This document shows, one piece after another, positions 43,476 through 50,838 of a stretch of DNA of 64,000 nt. Within the stretch, counting starts at the first letter, position 1; each line of letters starts with the position of its first letter. The position numbers and the translations under genes are program-made. The notes under the pieces were generated by a model. The model saw nothing but the letters and a program-made list of their open reading frames with translations, had not been told where the DNA came from and searched no databases. Source of the DNA: Paenibacillus koleovorans NBRC 103111 (lineage in GTDB: Bacteria > Bacillota > Bacilli > Paenibacillales > NBRC-103111). The DNA lies in the NCBI RefSeq assembly GCF_004000845.1, contig NZ_BIMA01000010.1, forward strand, positions 1 to 64,000. Reading direction: 5' to 3'.

Positions 43476-43531
43476 TTGTGAAATTATTCACGGGCTATAT
43501 AGTAAGTATAAACGATTCCCGTAGTAGTCAA
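43476..43531 (-). promoter_or_regulatory. cyd operon promoter region with Rex-like operator
   Basis: TTGTGAA-ATTA-TTCACGG at 43476-43493 matches the Rex redox-repressor consensus TTGTGAA-N4-TTCACAA except at the last two bases. On the minus strand a TTGACT (complement of 43526-43531) and TATACT (complement of 43505-43510) lie upstream with a short 15-base spacer, so the -35 call is weak. Rex controls cyd genes in other Bacillales. Confidence 0.7.
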
Positions 43532-43734
43532 TCACCGACATTGTGTCCGGGTTTTGAAGAAAATATTGCAAATTGATGAAGTTTCTCCGGCGGTTTGTCA
43601 TTCGGTAGTGCAATCCGCCCGGTTGGCGGGAAATCGGACAAATGTACGGATTTTGCAGTACTTCCCATTCATCCGCTATGGTACTGTTAGAACAGGAATT
43701 GGAGACGCTTGCATTTCGGGGAGGGATTCAAAGA

Positions 43735-45708
43735 ATGAATCGATTGGCGACAAGGCAAGTACATCTTGATTTTCACACATCGGAGTGGATCCCAGAAGTA
43801 GGAACCAGATTCAGCAAAGAAAATTTTCAAGAGGCGCTCAGGCTCGGAAAATTGAATTCCATCACGGTGTTCGCCAAATGCCATCATAGCTGGAGCTATT
43901 ATCCGACTGAAGCGGGGACGATGCACCCGGAGCTTGACTTCGACTTGACCGGGGCGATGATCGAGGCTGCCCATGAAATCGGTGTGAAGGCGCCGGTTTA
44001 TATCACGGTAGGCTGGTCTTCGAATGATGCGGAAGCGATGCCTCATTGCGTAACGGTCACCCAAGACGATCAAGTGAAAATGAGCAACGGAACGACGGAA
44101 GCTTCTCCGGATGAGGCTCGACCGATCGTGTCGTGGAAATTTCTGTGCCCTAGCGGGGATTATGCGGATCTGATCTACAAGCAGACAAGAGAAATTTGCG
44201 ATCGTTACGCGAACTTGGACGGGTTGTTCTACGATATTTGCTTCCATCATGCTTGCTGGTGCAGAGCTTGTGTAGAGACGATGAGGGCGGAGGGATTGAA
44301 TCCAGACGATCTACAGGACGCGGAGACGTATAAAATCCGCAAATGGCGCCGCTTCACGGAGCAGTGCACGGCGATACTGCGGGAGAAACATCCGGAGGCG
44401 ACGATTTTCTTCAACGGAGGCGCGCATGTCCATGAGCCCGTCTGGCATGACACTCACACCCATATCGAGATGGAGGATTTGCCGACGACTTGGGGCGGGT
44501 ATGATAAAATGCCGCTGCGAGCAAAATATTTCGCAAGGTATGGGAAAGATTACTTGGGCATGACCGGCAAATTCCACACAATGTGGGGCGAATTCGGCGG
44601 CTTCAAGCCGGCCGATGCGATGCGCTTCGAAAGCGCGGCGATGCTCGCATACGGGGCCCGCTGCAGCATTGGCGACCAGATGCACCCGTGCGGCGAGATG
44701 GATCTGGAGACGTATCGGCTCATTGGGGAAGCGTATGCCTATGTCGAGCAAATCGAACCATGGTGCTTCGACGTGGAAGAGACGTCCCGGCTTGGCATTT
44801 TCCTGTCAGGCTCGACCGAATCGGATGAAGGCTTGGCGAAAATATTGCTCGATCGCCAGCTGGATTTCGATCTCGTGCTGGAGTCGGCGGACTTGCTGCG
44901 CTTCGATGCCGTCATCCTGCCCGATCAGGTGAAGCTGAACGAAACATGGGCGCAAGCGCTTGGCGAATTCGCAGCCCGCGGCGGGGGCGTGCTGTTGACG
45001 GGCAAAAGCGGTCTGGATGAGGCGACAGGCTCCCGGTTTGCGCTCGACATCGGAGCGGAGCACCAAGGCGCCTCTCCATACGATTGCGATTACTTGCAGC
45101 TGGATGGCGCTCTCGCGGAAGGGCTGGTCACAAGCCCATTCTTGTTCTACGAGCCGGCTCAGCAGCTGCGGCTGACGGACGGCGAGCCGCTCGCCTCGAT
45201 TCGCGAGCCGTACTTCAGCCGCACGTACGCCCGCTACTGCTCGCACCAGAACACCCCTTACAAGCTGGAGCCCTCCGACTCGCCGGGCGCCGTGCGCAAA
45301 GGCAGCGTCGTCTATTTGGCGCATCCGATAGGCCGGCTTTATTTCAAACATGGCGCTCAGTTTCACCGGGACTACTTGATCAACGCATTGAAGCTCGTTT
45401 ACCGCGAGCCGGTCATGCGCATTTGGATGCCAAGCGCCGCTCGCGTTCGCTTTGTACGCCAGCCTGCGGAAAGCCGCTATGTGCTGCACCTGCTGTACGG
45501 CTCGCCGATCCAGCGTGGCCGAACGTCCGTCATCGAGGACTTGCCGCCGATCCGCGCCGTGCGGACCGTGCTGCGAGTGGAAGAGCCGATCCGCACCGTT
45601 TCGCTCGCTCCGCAGGGCGCTCCGCTCTCTTTTACCCAACGTGATGGGGTGATAGAGTTGATCGTGCCGGAGGTGCTGTGCCATCAGATCGTAGTGCTCG
45701 ACTATTAG
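43735..45708 (+). CDS. GHL6-type glycoside hydrolase with beta-galactosidase-like trimerisation domain
   Basis: A 657-residue protein with no signal peptide. The first 360 residues look like the hypothetical glycosyl hydrolase 6 barrel (VHLDFHTSEWIPEVGTRFSK, VFAKCHHSWSYYPTEAGTMHP, LDGLFYDICFHHACWC). A flavodoxin-like domain of the beta-galactosidase trimerisation type follows (FDAVILPDQVKLNETWAQAL, ARGGGVLLTGKSG), then a C-terminal beta domain. Related enzymes act as alpha-L-fucosidases or on other plant glycans. GGGGAGGGA lies about nine bases before ATG 43735. It is monocistronic with its own terminator. The exact substrate is unknown. Confidence 0.75.
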   Translation: MNRLATRQVHLDFHTSEWIPEVGTRFSKENFQEALRLGKLNSITVFAKCHHSWSYYPTEAGTMHPELDFDLTGAMIEAAHEIGVKAPVYITVGWSSNDAEAMPHCVTVTQDDQVKMSNGTTEASPDEARPIVSWKFLCPSGDYADLIYKQTREICDRYANLDGLFYDICFHHACWCRACVETMRAEGLNPDDLQDAETYKIRKWRRFTEQCTAILREKHPEATIFFNGGAHVHEPVWHDTHTHIEMEDLPTTWGGYDKMPLRAKYFARYGKDYLGMTGKFHTMWGEFGGFKPADAMRFESAAMLAYGARCSIGDQMHPCGEMDLETYRLIGEAYAYVEQIEPWCFDVEETSRLGIFLSGSTESDEGLAKILLDRQLDFDLVLESADLLRFDAVILPDQVKLNETWAQALGEFAARGGGVLLTGKSGLDEATGSRFALDIGAEHQGASPYDCDYLQLDGALAEGLVTSPFLFYEPAQQLRLTDGEPLASIREPYFSRTYARYCSHQNTPYKLEPSDSPGAVRKGSVVYLAHPIGRLYFKHGAQFHRDYLINALKLVYREPVMRIWMPSAARVRFVRQPAESRYVLHLLYGSPIQRGRTSVIEDLPPIRAVRTVLRVEEPIRTVSLAPQGAPLSFTQRDGVIELIVPEVLCHQIVVLDY

Positions 45709-45762
45709 AACAAGTGACCGTATAGAAGAATGGTTTCTTCACGATTGAACTTGGCAGTCGCG

Positions 45763-45802
45763 ATCTCCGTCTACCTTCATAGAAGGCGGAGATTGTTTTT
45801 TT
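45763..45802 (+). terminator. Terminator of the glycosidase gene
   Basis: ATCTCCG (45763-45769) pairs with CGGAGAT (45787-45793), an inner CCTTC/GAAGG extends the stem, and a run of T follows. Confidence 0.88.
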
Positions 45803-45832
45803 GGAGGCGGCTCGACAAGTTTTTAGTTTGGG

Positions 45833-45861
45833 GTGACAGAATTATACAAATAGGGTACAAT
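45833..45861 (+). promoter_or_regulatory. Sigma-A promoter of the c-di-GMP riboswitch operon
   Basis: GTGACA (45833-45838) and TACAAT (45856-45861) are separated by 17 bases, about 60 bases before the riboswitch core. Confidence 0.65.
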
Positions 45862-45920
45862 AGAGCTATTGTAATGGAGTCTTAACCGTGACAATAGGGC
45901 CTAGGGATTATTTTTTACAT

Positions 45921-46018
45921 AAGGATTCAGGCAAGGCACACTTATCGAAAGATAGGGTCGCAAACCTAATGGGGCTACCGTGTATCGCATCACTACATCA
46001 TGCCAGCCAGGTTGCAGA
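45921..46018 (+). ncRNA. Cyclic di-GMP riboswitch aptamer (GEMM-I type)
   Basis: The order of conserved pieces matches the GEMM-I aptamer: GGCAAGGCACAC, a stem closed by a CGAAAG-type tetraloop, GGGTCGCAAACC, then GGGGCTACC, a variable stem, and GCCAGCCAGGTTGC, which contains the tetraloop receptor and closing strand. An intrinsic terminator follows after 11 bases. The genes controlled encode HD-GYP and GGDEF proteins, which make or destroy the ligand. A cGAMP-selective GEMM variant cannot be excluded by eye. Confidence 0.82.
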
Positions 46019-46029
46019 ATGATGAGAGC

Positions 46030-46053
46030 GCCCTCGAACTTGAGGGCTTTTTT
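46030..46053 (+). terminator. Riboswitch expression-platform terminator
   Basis: GCCCTC (46030-46035) pairs with GAGGGC (46042-46047), followed by six T, 80 bases before the HD-GYP gene. Its position directly after the aptamer implies ligand-controlled termination. Confidence 0.85.
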
Positions 46054-46132
46054 GTTGATCGTGTAAACCCATACATAACGACGCCCCATTCGCTTGTGAA
46101 CCATTTTTAGCCGAAAAGGGGGTGTTATCCAG

Positions 46133-46774
46133 TTGCTGGACGCGGTCAAACGCGTTCTGAGCCGATTGTCGGCGAAGGACAAGGACACATATGGACATGT
46201 ATTGAGAGTAGGTGTAATGGCGCAGCGATGGAGTGAATATTACGAGTGGCCCTTGCAGGAGAACAAGCTGTTGTTTATTGCCGGGTGCTGCATCCATGAC
46301 GTCGGCAAAATCCGGATCGAGGATGCCATCCTGTTCAACACGTCGAAGCTCGAGCCCTCGGAGTGGGATGTGATGAAGCGGCATCCGGAGATGGGGGAGA
46401 AGCTGCTTCTCGAGGAAGGGGTCTCCGACGGACGACTGCTTGGCATCGTCAAACATCATCACGAACGATGGGACGGCAAAGGGTACCCGCTTGGCATGCG
46501 CGGCGATGAAATACCGGCGTTGGCGCGCATGTGCTCGATTCTGGACGCCTTCGACGCGATGATCTCGGACCGTCCCTACAAGAAAGGGATGTCTGTGGAA
46601 GAGGCGCAGAGCGAGCTAGTGGCGCAGAGCGGCATTCAGTTCGATGAAAGTTATGTTCGGCAGTTTCTGGCGATTCCGGGCGTGCCGCCACGTCATTCGA
46701 AGGAAACGGAGACGGATCGATCAGCCACCTTCGGGTCTATATTCTCCGTACAAATGTTCCGGGAGTGGAAATGA
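46133..46774 (+). CDS. HD-GYP domain protein, probable c-di-GMP phosphodiesterase
   Basis: A 213-residue protein consisting almost entirely of an HD-GYP domain. The metal-binding HD is His55-Asp56 in HDVGKIRIED, further histidines lie in KRHPEMGEK and KHHHERWDGKGYP, and the GYP signature is at 117-119. Such enzymes hydrolyse c-di-GMP to GMP or pGpG. The start is TTG with GGGGG ten bases upstream. It is the first gene after the riboswitch and overlaps the next start (ATGA). No sensor domain is present, so control is probably through transcription. Confidence 0.88.
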   Translation: MLDAVKRVLSRLSAKDKDTYGHVLRVGVMAQRWSEYYEWPLQENKLLFIAGCCIHDVGKIRIEDAILFNTSKLEPSEWDVMKRHPEMGEKLLLEEGVSDGRLLGIVKHHHERWDGKGYPLGMRGDEIPALARMCSILDAFDAMISDRPYKKGMSVEEAQSELVAQSGIQFDESYVRQFLAIPGVPPRHSKETETDRSATFGSIFSVQMFREWK

Positions 46775-47151
46775 TTGAGCTTAAGGAGAACACGGTCATG
46801 ACACATAAAAGAGTGTATTCGCGAAGGGCGACGCTGTCGCTCAAAATGTCTGAATTCGAAGTGCCGCCGATGCAGGATTTGCTCGTTATCGGCCGCAAAG
46901 CCCCGATCGGGCCGGAGGCGGTCAGACGGATGGCAGAGGCGCTGTCGCCCGAGCAGTTCACGATCATTCGGCTGGAGCATCCGAAGGTAGAAGCGGTACT
47001 GCTCCGCACGTCCTTGCTCCAGATGCTGGATAAGGAGATCCTGATCAACATCATTCTGGAAGAAGCGGAACGAATGATCAGCGATACAATGGTGATCCGC
47101 TCCGAGATCAATATCGAGATATCCGTTCAACGCGAGGTGGAGCTGTCGTGA
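46771..47151 (+). CDS. Unknown protein between HD-GYP and GGDEF genes
   Basis: A 126-residue soluble protein. The N-terminal 35 residues are basic and polar, followed by an alpha/beta region (PMQDLLVIGRKAPIGPEAVR, then SPEQFTIIRLEHPKVEAVLL) and a C-terminal helix and strand (EEAERMISDTMVIRSEINIE). I do not recognise the family. It overlaps both neighbours by four bases, so it is made in fixed ratio with two c-di-GMP enzymes and may be their adaptor or effector, which is inference. Confidence 0.6.
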   Translation: MIELKENTVMTHKRVYSRRATLSLKMSEFEVPPMQDLLVIGRKAPIGPEAVRRMAEALSPEQFTIIRLEHPKVEAVLLRTSLLQMLDKEILINIILEEAERMISDTMVIRSEINIEISVQREVELS

Positions 47152-47945
47152 GAGTCGGAGATATGATGTCTACTCCGGTCTGGACCGTAACATCCAGCAA
47201 AAGCGTACGTTACGCGTCCGAGCTGATGTCGCAGCTCAAAATCGGTTCCCTTGTCGTCCAGGATTACGAGACCGTGCTCGGCATTATTACGTCGCGCGAC
47301 ATTCGCGAGACGCATCCGAACCGGATCGTAGCCGATGCGATGACCTCCGAGCCCGTATGCGTGCCGATCGCAAGCTTCGCTTGGGATGCGCTCGATACGA
47401 TGGAGCGGCTGCAGCTCGAACGGCTTCTGGTGACGGACAAGGAGCATCTTTGCGGCATGATCACAAGAGATACGATCCGCATTCGGCTGAAAGAGCTGCA
47501 GGATCCGATGACCGGGCTGTTCCGTCAACCGTTCGTTCATTCCATCGGCACCGATTTTTTGCGGAAAAAGCGGGGGTTCCATCTGCTATTCATCGATCTG
47601 AACAATTTCGGCGAAATCAACAAGCAGTATGGGCATCCGATCGGTGACGACCTGATTCGGGGGTATTCGGAATGGCTGGATTCGCTTGGCACGAGTGATG
47701 ACTACTTGTGCCGATATGCGGGAGATGAATTCGTCATCTTGTCGGCTCGTCCGGCCGCCTCGTTGCTGCAGCTCGTCGAAGTGCTGCACGAGCCGGTGAT
47801 GATCGAGGGTATTGAAGTGACGACGGCGATCGGCATCGTCTCCGATTTAAGCGAGCCTGATTTTTTCCAGATGTCGTTCCGCGAGTTGATCAGCCGCGCC
47901 AGCTTGCACTCGACTTCGCTGAAGCCGGGCAATACATACGCATAG
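47148..47945 (+). CDS. CBS-pair / GGDEF protein, probable diguanylate cyclase
   Basis: 265 residues. Two CBS motifs (about 7-55 and 62-115; MMSTPVWTVTSSKSVRYASE, AMTSEPVCVPIASFAWDALD) suggest adenine-nucleotide sensing. A GGDEF domain follows (about 118-262) with AGDEF near residue 190, a variant found in active cyclases, and the FIDLNNFGEINKQYGHPIGDDLI metal and substrate region. No RxxD inhibitory site is visible ahead of AGDEF. The start is GTG, overlapping the previous stop. It is encoded in the same riboswitch-controlled operon as the phosphodiesterase. Confidence 0.85.
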   Translation: MRVGDMMSTPVWTVTSSKSVRYASELMSQLKIGSLVVQDYETVLGIITSRDIRETHPNRIVADAMTSEPVCVPIASFAWDALDTMERLQLERLLVTDKEHLCGMITRDTIRIRLKELQDPMTGLFRQPFVHSIGTDFLRKKRGFHLLFIDLNNFGEINKQYGHPIGDDLIRGYSEWLDSLGTSDDYLCRYAGDEFVILSARPAASLLQLVEVLHEPVMIEGIEVTTAIGIVSDLSEPDFFQMSFRELISRASLHSTSLKPGNTYA

Positions 47946-48050
47946 AGAGGAGCCCTTGCGCATCGTCAGCCGGTACCCTTGATTGCCAGAAGCGGACGCC
48001 GTTGGTACAATAGGTACGAACAGGAATTCGCTTCTGGAGGAGGTTGTCCG

Positions 48051-48764
48051 ATGGCGGAACGGAACACTAGAGCGCAAGGGCAAGGTGTTTTGCAGCCCTC
48101 ATACCGGATCTTCATCGTATTGTTCCTCTGCAGCTGCATCTGCGCGGGCCTATTCGCCACTCGGGTTGTTGTGATGGACGCATGGACGTACCGCTGGCTC
48201 ATCGTGCCCAATTTGATGCTGGCATGGATTCCGTTTCTTTTGTCCGAGTGGATCGGGCGTAGCTATTGGACCAACGGTCGCGTCAAAGCGACCACATGGC
48301 TGCTTGGCGTAGTCTGGCTGTTTTTTTATCCGAATTGTTCTTACATTTTAACCGATATCGCCCATGTGGGTTATTTCAGCCGCGGGGCGAAGCCGACGAT
48401 TGCGTTCTATGATCTTACGCTGAATGTGATGACGGCGATAACGGCTTGGCTGCTCGGCGTCTTCTCGCTTTATAGGCTCCACGGACTCGTGCTACGCGCG
48501 ATGGGGAATGTCACGGCACACACGTTCGCGGCTGTCATCCTAGGCTTGAGCAGTATCGGTGTCTATATGGGGCGGTTCTTGCGCTGGAATTCCTGGGATC
48601 TGTTCACGAGACCGGTCCATGTGTTGACGAGCACGCTGGAGGCGCTCGTTCAACAGGACGCGCTGCTGTTCGTGACGTCATTCGGACTGTTGATCGGAGG
48701 ACTGTATGCGGCGCTGTACATTTGGAATCCGCACCCGACCCGCACGGCCGAAGGTGATGTATGA
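48051..48764 (+). CDS. DUF1361 membrane protein
   Basis: A 237-residue protein with six or seven hydrophobic helices. WLFFYPNCSYILTDIAHVGY and YMGRFLRWNSWDLFTRP are DUF1361 hallmarks as I know them. The function is unknown. GGAGGAGG lies before ATG 48051. It overlaps the sensor kinase gene by four bases, so it may modulate the kinase or simply share its transcript. Confidence 0.78.
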   Translation: MAERNTRAQGQGVLQPSYRIFIVLFLCSCICAGLFATRVVVMDAWTYRWLIVPNLMLAWIPFLLSEWIGRSYWTNGRVKATTWLLGVVWLFFYPNCSYILTDIAHVGYFSRGAKPTIAFYDLTLNVMTAITAWLLGVFSLYRLHGLVLRAMGNVTAHTFAAVILGLSSIGVYMGRFLRWNSWDLFTRPVHVLTSTLEALVQQDALLFVTSFGLLIGGLYAALYIWNPHPTRTAEGDV

Positions 48765-50506
48765 AGCCGCTATTATCCGCCCTGCACAATCGTTTCCAGC
48801 TGAGGCTGCTGCTATTCCTGCTGCTAGTGGGCTCGATCCCGCCGCTGCTTGCGGCATTGTTGTTGAATAATCAGTTGGGACCGATCTATGAAGAAGAGAG
48901 GGCTGCGTTGCTCGAGCAATCGCATAAAAGGGTGCTGGACCGCGTCCAACTGGAGCTGTCGAGCATTTCACAGGAAATCCAGCAGGCTTCGGAGGATTAC
49001 GCGGTTCAGCGCTACGCGTTACGGCCCGGTCTGGCACTGGAGCCTGTGGAGGAGCGGCGCATTCGCGACTACCTGGACGTGATGATCAAGCAGCAGCTCG
49101 AGCAAAGCCGCTATATGGCGCAGCTGTGCTTGTCGTTCCGGGGCACGAATCAGACGATCTGTTCCCGTCCTTCGAACGAGCTGGGTGTCGTGTACACCTC
49201 CTATATGGAGGCGCCTGCGACACGCGGCAAGTATGTGCCGGTACAGGTCGCGGACACGGCCTCGGGCCTTACGGGCAAGAGCCAGAGCCATTACGTCGCC
49301 AATACGATACCGATAACGGAGAGAGGTACGAGATTGGAGCTTGGGACCGTCGGTGTGCTCGTCTCGCTCGATCGGGTGGTGGCCGATGCGCAGGAGCACG
49401 AGCTTCGCGGCCCGCTCACGATCTATGACGACGAGAAGCGGGTGCTGTACGAATCATCCGGAAGCGGGAACGTGAAGGTGAACGGGGAGATGGGGGAGCA
49501 GCTCGAATCGACTGCCACCATCGCCTGGCCGAATGGGGAATGGGTGTCGAGCGAAGCTGCGGTGGAGGCGTCGAATCCGTATTTGACGCGGATGCATAGC
49601 GTGCTCGTCGTTTTGTTGATCGGACTGGCGCTCGTGTCCGCCGTCAGCGCCTATGTGTTCGCTCGGCATGTAACGAAGCCGCTCAATCATCTGCGCGGGC
49701 TCATGAAGCGAGCCGAGCTCGGCGATCTGAAGGCGTACTGGATCGACGACGGCATCGACGAGCTGAATGCGCTGGGCCAGAGCTACAACCAGATGCTGAA
49801 TCGGGTGGAAGAGCTGATCAAGCAGGTCAAGCAGGAAGAAGCGCTGAAGAAAGACGCCGAGATGGAAGCGCTCCAGTATCAGCTGAATCCGCATTTTCTC
49901 TACAACACGCTCAATACGATCAAATGGGTGGCCAAAATCCACAAAACGCCGCAAATTTCCGAGGTCGTCAGCGCCCTGGTTCGGCTGCTGCAAGCGAGCT
50001 TGGGCAAAAAGGGCGACTTCATCACGATCCGCGAGGAAACCGGCCTGATCCGTGACTATATGGAAATTCAGAGCTTTCGGTACGGGGAGCGCGTCCGGAT
50101 CAAGCTGGAGATAGATCCGCTGGCTGAAGGCTGCCTCGTGCCGCGGATGCTTCTCCAGCCGCTGGTGGAGAATGCGATTCTGCACGGCATCGAGCCGGGC
50201 CGGCGGGAGGGGGTCATTACGATCCGTGCCTATCTGGACCGCGACCTGCTCTTGTGCGAGGTCGAGGACGACGGGATCGGCATCGCCTCGAAGGCGGCCG
50301 GCGAATATGAAGCGGCCGATCTCGGCCAAGCCGTGCGGCGCGGACCGCTGTCCAAGGAGAAGCTGAGCGGCGTCGGCATCACGCATATCCGCGAGAAGAT
50401 CAAGCTGTACTACGGGCCGGACTACAAGATGTTCATCATCAACAAACCCGGGGAAGGCACGACGGTTCGTATATTCCTGCCGATTCATCAGAGCGAGGAG
50501 ACCTAA
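48761..50506 (+). CDS. YesM-type sensor histidine kinase
   Basis: 581 residues: a membrane helix (about 14-35), an extracytoplasmic sensor domain (about 40-285), a second helix (about 288-308), HAMP (about 309-365), then the His_kinase domain with phospho-acceptor His378 in QYQLNPHFLYNTLNTIKWVA and an HATPase domain (PLVENAILHGIEPG, then DDGIGI and SGVGITHIREKIKLYYG). This class usually senses carbohydrates or envelope signals in Paenibacillus and pairs with AraC-type response regulators, as with the gene 332 bases downstream. Confidence 0.9.
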   Translation: MKPLLSALHNRFQLRLLLFLLLVGSIPPLLAALLLNNQLGPIYEEERAALLEQSHKRVLDRVQLELSSISQEIQQASEDYAVQRYALRPGLALEPVEERRIRDYLDVMIKQQLEQSRYMAQLCLSFRGTNQTICSRPSNELGVVYTSYMEAPATRGKYVPVQVADTASGLTGKSQSHYVANTIPITERGTRLELGTVGVLVSLDRVVADAQEHELRGPLTIYDDEKRVLYESSGSGNVKVNGEMGEQLESTATIAWPNGEWVSSEAAVEASNPYLTRMHSVLVVLLIGLALVSAVSAYVFARHVTKPLNHLRGLMKRAELGDLKAYWIDDGIDELNALGQSYNQMLNRVEELIKQVKQEEALKKDAEMEALQYQLNPHFLYNTLNTIKWVAKIHKTPQISEVVSALVRLLQASLGKKGDFITIREETGLIRDYMEIQSFRYGERVRIKLEIDPLAEGCLVPRMLLQPLVENAILHGIEPGRREGVITIRAYLDRDLLLCEVEDDGIGIASKAAGEYEAADLGQAVRRGPLSKEKLSGVGITHIREKIKLYYGPDYKMFIINKPGEGTTVRIFLPIHQSEET

Positions 50507-50514
50507 TCGAGGCG

Positions 50515-50760
50515 GGGGAGCGGGCTAGATAGATGTACAACAATTGTACATCTGAAGCTCAAAAGGCCTCAATATCGGCTGCAGATGTATAAGGTTTGTA
50601 CAACTGCGCTCAAAAACGAGCTGATTTCGCGTTCAAAGTCTATAAAATAGACATCTGAACGGCGTAAATCGGTGTTTGGTGTACAAATCCTATACATCTG
50701 AGACGCGAAAAGGCCGATTTTAGTCTCCAGATGTACAAATCTTCTACAATGGGGCGACGG
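50515..50760. repeat. AGATGTACAA intergenic repeat array
   Basis: AGATGTA-type words lie at 50531, 50583 and 50729, with inverted or degenerate copies near 50636 and 50680, so the step is close to 50 bases. Most units form a small dyad of the form GTACAA-N3/4-TTGTAC followed by ATCTGA. The first two are exactly 52 bases apart, the same step as at 12124/12176. The array fills most of the gap between the kinase and response-regulator genes. Confidence 0.7.
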
Positions 50761-50838
50761 TCGTTCGGCGCTCAGTCGTCCGCTAAACCCGCCAAGTAGT
50801 TACAATAAACTCAATACATGGGATCGGGGAGAAGCAGC

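Noticed and set aside
50515-50760. CRISPR-like array
   Set aside because: Units are degenerate, alternate in orientation and have no unique spacers.
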